Assembly: GCA_002803225.1 (NCBI GenBank)
Contig: NXFV01001552.1
Span: 1-64,000 of the forward strand
Length of the DNA stretch: 64,000 bases
Direction: 5' to 3'
Source: Gamarada debralockiae
Taxonomy: Eukaryota; Ascomycota; Leotiomycetes; Helotiales; Hyphodiscaceae
The position numbers and the translations under genes are program-made. The notes below the pieces were generated by a model. It made no database searches. It was given only the letters and a program-made list of their open reading frames with translations, and was not told the origin of the DNA. The number at the start of each line of letters is the position of its first letter. The first letter of the stretch is position 1. Of the stretch, positions 22,644 to 33,974 are shown one piece after another.

Positions 22644-23714
22644 CACTTTCACGGTTAGTCTGTCACACACGAGCCCATGCACAGTTTCCAGCAATGGGCT
22701 TTCCAAGATGCAATAATGTCGTTGCGAGTGAAGGTAGAACGTACGAGTCAAGAGGGATGGCATCGAATTTTTAGAGTTGGGAAGTAAGTAGGACTTTCAC
22801 ACCTGGATGCTATAAAGGTTTCAGTCAGTATGGCGAGGATTTTGACCAAGATCTCGGTCCGCGTCACTCGTTGCCTAGGAATTTCCATCTTCTTTAGCGG
22901 GCATCTTCGTTATTCACCCAACCCTCGTTCATAGCTGTCTAAGAGATCTTGAATTCTTCCCAGGATCTGGTTAAGCATCTTAAATTCATGAAGAGTTTTA
23001 TGTCTGATAGGAGTACAATACCCTGCTTATAAATTATTATTATGCAGTGTTCAGATTACGAGTTGAAAAGAGAGGCGACTGAGATATTGAGGAGCACAGA
23101 GGGCCGGGTTGAATATGTGTAGGATTCAAAGACAGTGGCGGAGATAAGACAGAAGGCGCTAGCTATGATGAAAGTGAGAGAACTGGTAGTACAAAGCTAA
23201 TAGCTCTATAGTTATAAGACTAAAACTATAAAGCCAATAGAAGACAACAACACTTCAATCTCTTTGGGTAACATCCAACGCCGCCACGTGTTGCGGTTAG
23301 TATCATCGCCCTTTAATAAAATAGCGAATTGGTCTTTTGATTAATTCTTGTGCCTTTTTGGCTAGCTTGCGTAACGGTCGAAGCTATTTGTATCGTTCCT
23401 GTTACAGTTATACTACAGTTAACTGTTTTGTCAAGTTTTCTATAAACAGGAAACGGGATGGCTACTAATACTAGACCTGTCCTCGGAGAGCTCTTTCCTT
23501 AAGGCTGCCGCTATCAGCTCGTCTGAATTCAGTCCTCTCTGATATCCTTTTACCTGCTCGGTACTTATGGTATATGAAGTTCTGCATGCGGTCAAAGAGC
23601 TCGAGCTCCTCCAGCTCCCCAATCTTCCAAAATCGTTACATACACTTTCCCTGTATGATCCACTTACTTTCTCATCCACGACTCCCTCAAAAACCTACGG
23701 ATAAGCATAAAAGA

Positions 23715-24040
23715 ATCCCTCTAGCCCCTCAGATCTATTGAACAATCTCATCTTTTCGGAAGAAACAGGCAGATGATAGCTGGTGGTGTGATTTGTTTTT
23801 AGGTGGGATAAGATCGGCGAAGAGCGATTGACATTCCTCTTAGGACGGAATATGTTTTGTTCTTGGATTGCTGCTGCTTCTTTGATGGAAGTTCCTTGAA
23901 AAGGATATATTTATGTTGTTGAGGAAGATTTCGTTGCCGTCGCCGGTCTTTGGAGTGGGGATACCGCAACAGGTGAAGAGAGAGGTGGGTGACTTGAAGA
24001 ACGTTGACAATTTGATCGAGTTCAACACAGATCCCAGGTT
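23715..24040 (-). repeat. Diverged block, copy 1
   Basis: Shares ordered landmarks with copies 2 and 3 on the plus strand: an ATAAAAGAA…CCTCT start, GATCGGCGAAGAGC, GGACGGAATATGTTTTG, TTCTTTGATGGAAG, and GAGGAAGATTTCGTTGCCG. On the minus strand each copy holds a short Ser/Lys/Gln-rich open frame of different length. Function unknown; could be a decayed small gene family. Confidence 0.45.
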
Positions 24041-24344
24041 GACGTTCTGTGTAAACGTATATGTTCTCGATTCTGAAACTCAATGTCTTGTTTGTCTTCT
24101 CTGATCCATTGATCGCCCTCGTGTCTCAGCCTTCGCTTTATACTACACACCTCATGGAAAGGAGCACAGCACTCGCGTCAAGTGAGAAATATTCCATAAT
24201 ATTGGATCTCTCTGATCTCCAATTCGGTTTCAATGAGCCCATGACCTCGGAGTTTTGGGGTTCGGCATGTTCACCACTCATGAATGCGGCACTTGGTAAT
24301 CTCTCATCGACTCGCTTACCCCCTAATTCTCTCGTCCAATCTGA

Positions 24345-24690
24345 GAAACAACTATAAAGCACCTCTCTCACAGCCAAACAGCTTGGCTCTACAGAAAAAA
24401 TTTAAGTCGTGCAGAGAAACGACAGATATCGTGGAGTCGACGCCGGTGACAGTTCAGTGAAGAGCTTAATAGTTGACCTGGGAGGGGATGATTGTTTGGT
24501 TTGACTACAACTTCTTTGATGTAGGAGGGTTGAGCATAGTAGATATCTTGTTGAGGGAATTGTCGCTGCCGAGATCAATGTGATAGGTTGAGGAAGGCAG
24601 CAGGAAAGGAAAGGAATGGGATGAGTTGAAGAGACGTGACGTTCCTTGCTCCACGAATCAATTTCGACCATGTTCACAGGTTTGAGCTGC
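24345..24690 (-). repeat. Diverged block, copy 2
   Basis: Same order of landmarks: ATAAAGCACCTCTCTCACAG, GACAGATATCGTGG, GGGGATGATTGTTTGG, ACTTCTTTGATGTAGGAGG, GAGGGAATTGTCGCTGCCG. Closest to copy 3 in the first landmark. Confidence 0.45.
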
Positions 24691-24944
24691 TTCCCGGTCA
24701 ATTTTTCTGACTTTATGCTTTCTCCTCTATTGGCCAATTTGATGGTAAGTCTTGCCTTACCATTCGAACGTATATAGGATGGCTCAACGATTCTTTTGAG
24801 CTCTATTCACTAACAAGCATGTGTTAGCGTTTGTACAACAACCAAGTTCGAATTGTGTAGTCACTCAGCGTATCTACCTTCTTAGAACATCGTCAATTCA
24901 CTCCTTCCATCCCTGTCTCCACGTTCTCATCGCATCCCCAAACC

Positions 24945-25250
24945 CACCATAAAAGAACCCCTCTCACAGCCTTTGTTTCTCCACAAACAAAGCCCTGGGC
25001 AAAATGCAGTCTGATGCTCCATGGTGGTGAGATATCGGCGAACAGCATGGTTTGTTGTTAATCTTGGGACGGTTTGTGTTTAGCGGTTGGGTTTGGCTTC
25101 TTCTTTGATGCGGGTTTGAGAGGAGATGGCGGGGCTTTGTTGTGCGGGGATTTGTTGCTGTAGAGGGCTTTTTCATTGTCACTCTTTGGGAGCTCGGGAT
25201 GGAAGTCATTCGAGTTGTGAGTTGCCAGTGGGGGTTGGCTCCTCATAATC
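24945..25250 (-). repeat. Diverged block, copy 3
   Basis: Same landmarks: ATAAAAGAACCCCTCTCACA, GAGATATCGGCGAACAGC, GGGACGGTTTGTGTTTAG, TTCTTCTTTGATGCGGG, GAGGGCTTTTTCATTG. A minus-strand open frame of 62 codons (25246-25058) begins in this copy. Confidence 0.45.
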
Positions 25251-25580
25251 TCCTTCCTCGGAACCCTCCTCCTCGTAATACAGTACGCAGGAGCTGGATG
25301 ATCTCCGTCTAAGCCACGACTTGTTCATTGCCCCGTTTTTTCTGCTCGACGTAATCAAGGTGCTCTTGCTGCACCTAGGATGTGTAAACTAGAGACTTTT
25401 ATAAGACCATTAGCCAGATAGGTAGTACGAAAAGGGGTTTCTTCATGACAAGAGGCTTACTCATCCCATTTCCAAGACTTTGAAGAAGAGGAAAATTCTA
25501 ACCAGAACTCGGGTTCAGATTGTATTTATAGCTCCAACTTGAAAGGTTATTACCTCTTCGTAAGATTCAGATGATACCAT

Positions 25581-27122
25581 CTACTCCATCAAACCACCCC
25601 TATTCTTACTGCCCTCCTCCCCCATCGCCCCCGCAACCCTCTGCGCCCGCCTCCTCGCATCAAGATACATCATAAACTCGCTATACGTTTGCGGCACAAT
25701 TTTGATATCCCTCTTCACCTCAAACGTATAATTAAACTGGCCAGTCGGTTTCGTCTCTCCATGCTCAATATTCCGAATCTTACTATCAACCCGCACCTGA
25801 ATTCTCGTACTGCCTTCCGGGCTCGTCTTAACATCTCCTCCATCGGCTCCTACTACCGTAGGGGAATCCGTGTAAGCGACTGTTGCGGTTAGGTAGAGCA
25901 CGGATCCTACTGGAACTGGGTTCTCGAAGGTTGAGGGGTCCAATGCGATGAATGTAGGGCGCGTGTGGGATGTTGCGGACGCGCAGGTGAAAGCGAGTTC
26001 GAAGGTCGATTTTAGGAGGAAGCCGCCGAATATCATGAAGTTGTGGCGGTTGCGGTATTGGGGCTGCATTATTTGGACTGATTGGATGGTTGTTGATGAC
26101 ATGTAGAGTGCGTTCTCAGGTTTTCTTGAGGCGGTGTTGGGATCTGTGATGTGTAAGTTGAGGTTTCGACAGGGAGAGTATGGAAGTACCATGGTAATCC
26201 AGTTGCTGTAACCAAAGCGCATGGATCAAGTCTGATTCCTCATCATTGGGTGTCTGTTTCCGTAACGCCATTTTTGAGGCTGCTTTCTTGAGGTTGTAAT
26301 TCTGTTCCCCTTGCTTGAAGAGTTCGATTTCCTTTGGGGTGTTGGCTTTCAGGGGACTTATTGCTACAGGCTTCTTCGTTGCTGGATCCAATGAGACCTA
26401 TGCAATTCATCAGCAAGTAACATTCCCTCAGAAATCCGGGAACTGAATATACCATTGTAAAGGCACAAGTCATCAACACATCTTCCTCCCTCACCACCTT
26501 CCCCTCCTCAGGCGCCTTCGCAACCTGCAAAGAAACCTCCATGCTACTCCTCCCCGTAGCAAACGTAACTTGTCCACTCAGCTCCAAATCACAGATAGCG
26601 CTCAATGGCCGCTTCAGCGTGATCCGGTCCACTGCTGCGGTTACGGTCATTACACTGTCGCCGGTATGTTTGTAGGCCACAACGCCAGCGAGTGCATCGA
26701 GGTCCATGAATATCGTACCGAGTCTGATATGACCCGATGAGTTGATATAGCTATCTAAAAGCCATGGGTCTCGAGCTAGAGGAAGGATCTGGGTTGAGTT
26801 AGTAGGAGGAATGAAAGAAGGGGTAGGTCAGGTGACGTACGACGCGGGCGAAGCTGTCTGACATTGATTTGGGAGTGAGGTCTCTTGGAACGTTTTCGGT
26901 GGATGTAGGCTTAGCGATTTCGTTTCCCTGCTGCTTTCGGAAGGCTTCGATAAAGGGGGTTCGTGTCCGCATTGCGGTCAGCTCTCGATAGACTCCATCT
27001 GTACGCTGGGTCGGGGTGTTGGAGAAGCATCGTATTCGATGGCATTGAGATGGGCGAACGGAAGAACGTGTCCTCGATATGAGGCGAGGTAAATTTCTAA
27101 ATGTTTTCTCCATGTTGTACAC
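25581..27122 (-). CDS. Mitochondrial acyl-CoA thioesterase, ACOT9 type (double hotdog)
   Basis: Four exons on the minus strand: 27122-26841, 26788-26453, 26397-26190 and 26143-25581. The introns are 52, 55 and 46 nt with good donors. Product 462 aa. Residues 1 to about 50 are Arg/Ser-rich without acids, a likely mitochondrial presequence. The first hotdog contains the GHIRLGTIFMDLDALAGVVA motif. The second contains RNRHNFMIFGGFLLKSTFELA. Both are standard for ACOT9 enzymes, which hydrolyse acyl-CoA thioesters in mitochondria. The segment LRKQTPNDEESDLIHALW links them and the C-terminus is a helical YLDARRR tail. Splicing the last intron (GTACTT...CACAG) is needed to join LDYH to DPNTASRK. There are two candidate starts (27122 and 27113). 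Confidence 0.9.
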
Positions 27123-27444
27123 GATGAGGGGTTGAAGGGGCCTTCGTGGAGTTGTTCGAATCTGTGTAATCGGAAAGGCCTGGCTTCCGGAGATTTCTAT
27201 AAAGAATACCAGCTTCGTTGACGGACTCCAAAGGATTTACATAAAGAGCAATCCTAGATCAAGCATTTACAAGAGCTCGAAGAAACTCGTTCTGAGGTTG
27301 TTGATATTGTACAACGGCCCGACGGCTTCACCATAATCCGTTCTTCTCCGCTTTAACCGAAGTTTGGAGGAGCGTGCGACCAGAGTGAAGCTATCTAGAC
27401 TTGACAAGGAAATCACGGCTTCTTTTCACTACAGATTATTGCAT

Positions 27445-27534
27445 ATCAATCACGTGTCATTTTCTGTTCTATATCAATCGCCGGTTGCATCGAAGGTGGC
27501 GTAATCTAATGCACGTGACTATCCCGTGATTGAT
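27445..27534. promoter_or_regulatory. Inverted repeat with two CACGTG boxes upstream of the thioesterase gene
   Basis: ATCAATCACG at 27445-27454 is matched exactly by its complement CGTGATTGAT at 27525-27534, and two CACGTG E-boxes sit at 27451 and 27512. They lie about 330-410 bases before the thioesterase start. bHLH factors (Cbf1/SrbA-like) bind such boxes; regulation of this gene is inference. Confidence 0.4.
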
Positions 27535-27820
27535 CCAAAAATATTCTCCTGAGGCTAAAATCAAAGGTCGGCTGAAGATCGATTTTCAAATCTGCAAACC
27601 ATGAGCTGGCAGAGTTACAGGAGGGCAAGAAAGAAGATATCAGTGGCTTTTGAATCCCAGATTTTTATGGTTCTGACCAGTTAAGGTTGATCTCGATCAT
27701 ATGGTTCACCGGCTCCTGAGACATGGAAAGCATCAAACCCCAACGCTCCCGGTTTGAGGATCACTGGATCGGAGATATTCATGCAGGGCGACATTTCAGG
27801 CGCGCTGACCAAAAAGGAAC

Positions 27821-27872
27821 ACACGTGCTGTGGGATGCACAGCAGCACACGTGCTGTGGGATGCACAGCAGC
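27821..27872. repeat. Two perfect tandem copies of a 26-bp palindromic unit
   Basis: The unit at 27821-27846 is repeated without change at 27847-27872. Each unit contains TGCTGTG, a 5-base loop GGATG, and CACAGCA, so each can form a 7-bp hairpin, and each starts with an ACACGTG box. Perfect identity points to a recent duplication. Confidence 0.8.
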
Positions 27873-29374
27873 ACACGGGTACCTGAATCTTGGGGGGAAG
27901 AGAGTTTTAGTAAAATTTATGGATTTCTCACGGTGAGGAAGCCAAGAAGGAACGATGACCAGCTTTGCGGGTTGCGCAATGAGGCGGGGGGCATTTTTAT
28001 TTCGCGACGGCGTCTTGGTACGAAGTCTGGAGAACGAACGGATTCGAGGATGCCGATATTAGATTTGGATTAATCGGATGTCCAGCAGCCACTCAATTGA
28101 GGCTGTCTTACCGGGGAACACGAGGCTTCTCAAATTATTTGACTTGGTGCAAGACCCTTGAGGGGGCTGTGCAAAGGTGTGGCCGTCGAAAACGCGCTGA
28201 GATGAAATTACTGGCATTTCAACACAAAGCGTGTCGCAAGATGTGTGAAGACGGAGATGATGTTCATAGAAACCTAGAAGGCAATCCACGGACGCTGGGG
28301 GGTTGGAGACATCAGACGTCGCTGTGAATGGAAGACAGCCCACATCGTCCTATACAAATAGTTATGACGCTGTGGTTGAAGATCGGTACCGACTTTGGGC
28401 GAGTATGCTGACTGAGGCCTGGATTGTGTGTGACGAAGTGGACGAGGATTGATTCCAAGATCGTGTTCGTATGGCAGCATAAATTGGACTGTAATCATCT
28501 CATCAGCTCTTGCCTGCCTTCAGCTGTATTGTTTTCTCAATACAGAACTGTCAGGAGTCGGAGAGGGCGAAGGCGAAGCAGTATTTTCCGCACAACCACC
28601 ACCATTTTTGATCAGAGACATCCCACTCACTCCCAGCCCGCACATGCTATTTATCCTCTCTCGCAGTGAATAATAATAAGGCTGGACATCCAACTTTCAA
28701 ATACTTCTCTCTCCCGCTGCGTACATAAAATACGACACCTACATTCGCAGACAGACACGCGTTCTCCGGACCCGTCACTGTTACTAATAAAGAAAGGCGA
28801 TTCCAAAATACGGCGGCCAAGTTTTCGTTAGCAACCCCTGGACAACCCTGGCTGCACCCCAATACGAACGACCATCCATCTCCTCCAATCCTCCAAGCCC
28901 GCCTCCTTCCTGCTTAGTCTTCTCGTCAGCAAGCCCCTTCTTTCAACCTTCAATCTTCTACAACTCTACTCTTCTTCCAACCACCAACACTCACGAATCT
29001 ATTGTCGACACTATTCCCTCGTTTGTTGGATTGTCCGCTTCCGTCTCTTTGTGAGCTGGAAAACTCACATAAACACAATCGTTTCACCATCGCCCTTCGT
29101 TACGACAATCAATCTCCTGCCAACTTTTCGACCCATCAAGAGAAGTGGCGCCGACTTCAATCCAACAACATCACACCACCTTCTCGACAATACACGATCA
29201 AAGAATAATTGATTAAGCATCGTGAAATAAGGATACATTGGGTGCGATTGCCCTGAGGGAGGAGAATCAATACAATCCCGATAAACCCGCTTCGCGATCT
29301 ACCGTCGAAAGTACCGGGACAACAACGTATATCCTCCTCGCCTCGACGGCATACCTCGTCACAGATACGCCATC

Positions 29375-31746
29375 ATGAGGTCCTCATTATTCTCGCCCTT
29401 CGTCTTTTTGACCTCCCTCCTCTCCTTCCTTTCCAGCACATCAGCCGTTCGATTAATCGAGTCGAAATCCCTCAATACGTGTCAGGACAACTCGAGTTTC
29501 ACGGCCAGTTTGTTCAATGTCGTCTTCACCCCTGACAACTTGACCCTTACCTTCGATATCGTCGGTGTTTCTTCCGTTCAAGGCAATGTATCGTTCGGAA
29601 TCCAAGTTACCGCGTACGGCTACTCGATCATCAAGGAGACCCTCAACCCGTGCAACAATAAGGATCTGAGTGGAATGTGCCCCATGAGCACTGGGCAAAT
29701 TGATATTCAATCGAACATTCAATTATCTCAGGCTACCGTCGACCAGATTCCAGGAATTGCGTACGGTGTACCCGATCTCGATGCCAATGTCAAGGTCCTC
29801 ATCAACCAGACCAGCAACCCAGATGTTAGTGTTGCCTGTGTGGAAGCCAACTTGTCGAACGGACAGACTGTCGATCAGAAGGGTGTAGGATGGGCGACCG
29901 CAGTCATTTCTGGTATGGCTCTCGTCGCCTCTGCCGTTACTTCAGGATTGGGACACTCGAATACCGCTGCTCACGTCGCTGCCAACGCTTTGTCTCTTTT
30001 TGGATACTTCCAGGCCCAAGCTATTGTTGGATTGACTTCTATAACTATGCCACCCATTGTGCAATCCTGGACACAGAACTTCGACTGGACTATGGGTATT
30101 ATTGAGGTTGATTTCATGCAATCGATTGCCACATGGTACCAAAAGTCTACCGGAGGAACCCCAGCGACTCTACTTAACAGCCTGACAACAACATCCGTTC
30201 AAGTTGAGAAGCGTTCATTGAATGCTGTCGGCAAGCGATCTGTTGATGCCACAATCAAGCTGCTTACCCGGGCCCATGAGCAAATGACGAAGCGAGCCAG
30301 CAGCAGCGACAGCGTCACCGGCAATTATGTTGTCAAGGGAATTAAGCGTGTTGCCTTCCGAGCCGGTATCGAAGCGACCAACGTCTTCCTCACTGGTCTT
30401 ATCTTCTTCTGCGTTTTCATTGTCTTCACCATCATCTTCGTGGCCATGTTCAAGGGGTTCTGCGAACTTGCTGTGCGTGCACGCTGGATGAAGAGTGACA
30501 AGTTCCAGGATTTCCGCAACGGATGGTTTACCGTTCTCAAGGGTATCATGTTCCGCATGGTCCTTATTGGCTACCCTCAGATGACCATTCTCTGCCTTTG
30601 GGAGTTCACCCAAGTCGATTCGCCTGCCGAGGTCGTTCTTGCAATCTTCTTCTTCTTTGGCATGACTGGTACTCTCGCCTGGGCTGCAATGAAGGTCATT
30701 CGAATCGCAAAGCGCTCAGTCACCATGCACAAGAATCCGGCCTATATCTTGTACTCCGATCCATCTGCTCTCAACAAGTGGGGTTTCCTCTACGTTCAAT
30801 TCCGAGCCACGGCCTACTACTTCATTCTCCCGCTATTGGTCTACACTGTGGTCAAGGGCATGTTCATTGCGTTCGGCCAGAACAGCGGTACCGTTCAAGC
30901 TATTGCTCTTGTGTTGATCGAGGCAATTGCGTTGATTGGAGCTAGCGTTATTCGACCATGGATGGACAAGAGCACCAACACCTTTAACATCTCCATCTGC
31001 GCTGTGAACTTCTTGAACGCCATCTTCCTCTTGGTTTTCACTGACGTCTTCAATCAGCCAGGCCTGGTTACTGGTGTCATGGGTGTTATCTTCTTCATCT
31101 ACAACGCAGCATTCTCGCTGGTACTTCTTATCCTGGTGCTGATCGCTACCATCTATGCCTTTGTCCGAAAGAACCCAGATTCTCGTTACCAACCAGTTGC
31201 TGATGACCGAGCATCCTTCATCAAGTCTCAAACTCAATTGACGACCGAATTGGATGCATTGGGTGCCACAGCAAGAGGTGACATGAAGAGTGGATACAAA
31301 CATAATCTTGATCTTGATGACGACAACGATTCATGGTCCTCAGACTCCGTGAGAAACAACCCTGCGAACATGCCACTTCCACCATCCACGGCCAACTCGC
31401 AAGCCAACTACAGAGAGCCTCCTCATTCGCCAATTGATCCATCAGTCCCTCTCTTCCCAGCTGGCGGCCCTGGCGGCCCTGGTGGTCGTGGACCACCCCC
31501 AGGGTACCAAGACAATCCTCACTCGATGTACCAAGGCCACGACAGAACGAACACATCATCCCCTGCTCCATACAGAGGGAACTCGTCAACGTCAAACCTG
31601 TCGGGTTACAGGATGGCAAATAATGCCAGTCCTGCAGGATTCAGAAGTCAAAACAATGCCAGGTAAGAAACCCTCTTCAATCAGAAACGAATGCAAAATA
31701 ACATCAAAATAGTCCTTGGCAACGCGGAGCAGGTTATGACCACTAA
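29375..31746 (+). CDS. ML-like/TRP membrane protein, flavin-carrier (FLC/Pkd2-like) family
   Basis: Two exons, 29375-31662 and 31713-31746; 773 aa. A signal peptide (residues 1 to about 24) is followed by an ML-like lumenal domain with paired Cys and N-glycosylation sites (to about residue 160). A TRP-like domain with about nine membrane spans then ends near residue 600. The hydrophilic tail is Gly/Pro/Ser-rich. The family in yeast (Flc1-3) acts in ER FAD import, calcium and cell-wall homeostasis; Pkd2 in fission yeast is related. The uninterrupted frame stops at 31665, but a GTAAGA donor at 31663 and an ATAG acceptor at 31712 join to a short last exon encoding SPWQRGAGYDH, an ending I remember as conserved in this family. 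I therefore prefer the spliced form. Confidence 0.9.
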
Positions 31747-32850
31747 TGATCGGACTTATTGGGCGTTTCTACCCTGCCGATATTTTATTCGGCAAAAGGG
31801 ACTGGTGTTATTTTTTTTTTTACTTGCATATCTACGAGCAGTAGCGGCAACAAGGCTGTTGACTGCGTGGAATGAGTTCTCTTTTATTCTGGAAAATCCA
31901 CATGCATTAGATCCAATACCAATGGACGACGGCATCATATTCAGTGACACCATCTCCCCGTCACTCGGACCTCTTTCCACGAGGATCCAAATATACTTCT
32001 ACTAGTACATCACACGACATTTGAGAGAAAACATATTTCGTTGCGTCATGGGAATGGATTGGGTAGGATGGCATTCTGAATTCTTCTGATAAATGAAGGA
32101 AGATGGGAATGCAGTGGAGGGATTCTTTGATTGGTATGAGGACGGGGTGTATAGATGAGCTTTTGCATTGCTTGTGTTGAGCGGGCAATGTGGTATATAA
32201 TCATGGTTCATTAAAGGAGGTGATATTGTGTCTGTTACAGACGAACGGTGCGATGGTGTATGAATAGACTATTGAGAGGTTCTATTTATGATCGTCCCAT
32301 TCTGGGATTGTGATTCTTGTGTGCTTGTTGTGAATTTTGGTCTGATGGAAAGAAGTCTTTCGAGAGTGGCTTAACATTGTCGAGATGGGTGGCCAGTTGC
32401 AGTGATGTGAAGCTTGATAGTTCCTTCTCTACGATAGCTCGATACTGGCTGCCGTTTTTAGAATCCCACATATCCGCCTCAAAGCAAGGGTCGACCGAAA
32501 GGGGACGAAGCGACTCAGCGTCGAAAGAAGCATCACAACTATATGTACCTATCAAGGTGCCAGAATTTCGAAAGCCAAAGTTTATTTTGACCAAATGGGA
32601 ATTCCTTTGTGGACTGGAGTCTCTCGTCGGTTTTAAGAAGGTACCGAATGTTGCCAGGTTGGGAATTTCGTTGTCAACTGAAGTCAACGTACTTAACAAG
32701 CCCCATTTTCTCAGCATACACAGCTCTCATCCATGATCTACATCTCCCAAACGCACTTGAATCCTCACTACACTTAATTTTCCAACCCATCGCTCACCGC
32801 GCATACTTAACCCCTTCAGCCACCCCTACACAAACCTCCAAGCCCCCAAA
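31747..32850. other. Intergenic; one ambiguous open region
   Basis: At 32286-32736 both strands stay open for about 140 codons (minus 32717-32286, 143 aa; plus 32317-32736, 139 aa). Neither product is recognisable, so at most one is real. Around 32750-32850 is a C/T-rich leader for the next gene. Confidence 0.3.
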
Positions 32851-33507
32851 ATGGGCAACAACATATCAATAGATTCCTACCTAGACACCTCCACCTGCGG
32901 CGACCGCAACATCACCTGGGCCTACCTCACCCACTCCGGACATCTCCCCCCTCCCTATTCCTCCTGCCCCAGCGCAGCTCGCGTCCTGAAAGGCCATTGC
33001 TGCGAAGATGGGACTTGTAGACCGAGTCCGCTGTCGGAGTGGGAAAGGTATGAGTGGTATGATTGGAATGGGCTTGGATTTCCGTACAAGACGGGAGATG
33101 GGAAGGTGAGGGTGGGCGGGATGAAGGGCGGGAAGGTGTGTCAGCCGCCGATTTCGAGACGGGGGCTGGGATCTGGTGTTGGGGGGACGGATTTTGGGAT
33201 GGAGGTGGGAGATTGGGATGGGCTTGGGGAGGGGTATGGGGAGCGACAGACTACCAACCGACCTTATGATCGGCAGGATGAGGGTTTGACAGCGTTGGTT
33301 ATTATGGGTGTTGTGTTCGGTGGGCTCTTATTGGGGTTGCTGATTTGGGCCGTTGCGAGGATGATGGTGAAGAAGAGGGAGGGAAAGGCTGGAAAGTGTA
33401 TTGAGGGTGGACGGGTTGAGAAAGGTGAGCAGGGTGAGGGGGAAGAGGAGATTGTGTATGTGGCACATGTGGAGGTTGCTGAGCTTGAGAAGGTTGTGCT
33501 GCGTTGA
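32851..33507 (+). CDS. Small single-TM protein, 218 aa, unknown function
   Basis: Start context CAAAATGGGC is good and follows a pyrimidine-rich leader. The N-terminal 60 residues contain a cluster of Cys (STCGD, SSCPSA, GHCCEDGTC) and sequons. A Gly/Asp-rich stretch follows, then one hydrophobic span at about residues 145-172 (ALVIMGVVFGGLLLGLLIWA), then a basic Lys/Arg patch and an acidic tail. This fits a type I/III membrane protein with an N-out Cys domain, though there is no cleavable signal. The MGNNIS start also fits an N-myristoylation site, which would argue for the opposite orientation. Base composition switches from C-rich to G-rich within the gene. No family recognised. Confidence 0.6.
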   Translation: MGNNISIDSYLDTSTCGDRNITWAYLTHSGHLPPPYSSCPSAARVLKGHCCEDGTCRPSPLSEWERYEWYDWNGLGFPYKTGDGKVRVGGMKGGKVCQPPISRRGLGSGVGGTDFGMEVGDWDGLGEGYGERQTTNRPYDRQDEGLTALVIMGVVFGGLLLGLLIWAVARMMVKKREGKAGKCIEGGRVEKGEQGEGEEEIVYVAHVEVAELEKVVLR

Positions 33508-33974
33508 TGATGACGGAAGGACTTAGGAGAGTGGATTGTGGTGAATGTGCTCTTTTTGGGAGTTGGAATGGCACGAGTGATATGCTGAACTGACTGTTAA
33601 GGTTTTCGGGTTTGGTGTTGTGTAGACGACATAAGTGAGGTGAGGCAGCTACTTGGGCTGTGTGGTAAGCCTTGCTTGGTTGTATCTAAGCAGCTATTCT
33701 GTGGAAGAACAACGGATAGATGTCCAGACAGAAACCTTGACTTAAGCAGGAAAACAGAGAAGGGGGGATTGCGTCTATTCATCTCTATGTGCGACTCCCC
33801 AAACAGCTGCTTCACTGCCATTGTCTTTGCCTGTGTGCACTTCTCCCTCCCTTCGCAATACAAAGCTGTACTTCCCATATCTACAACCCCCATTTTTTCA
33901 CTCGGGTCTTTTGTACAGATTCTTCGTATGAACTTATAATACATATATATTACACTCTCCCTCTACGATCCTTC
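33508..33974. other. Convergent intergenic region
   Basis: Lies between two converging genes (single-TM protein and DUF1279 protein). It probably contains both 3' untranslated regions. Nothing else recognised. Confidence 0.4.

Larger units (their letters stand above)
22644..25580. other. Gene-free accessory stretch with three diverged copies of one block
   Basis: No convincing gene on either strand over almost 3 kb. Three copies of a related sequence lie at about 23715-24040, 24345-24690 and 24945-25250 and share an ordered set of words (see the repeat entries). The part at 23000-23300 is repetitive-looking (TATAGTTATAAGACTA, ATAAAGCCAATAG) with no open frame. Confidence 0.4.
27123..29374. 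other. Long divergent intergenic region between thioesterase and flavin-carrier genes
   Basis: Contains the E-box inverted repeat and the tandem palindromes described separately. The last 450 bases (about 28900-29370) are strongly C/T-rich on the plus strand, as in leaders of highly expressed fungal genes. No gene recognised. Confidence 0.5.

Noticed and set aside
32286..32736. Two overlapping open frames of about 140 codons on opposite strands
   Set aside because: Neither shows a domain, signal peptide or splice partners; at most one can be real and I cannot tell which.
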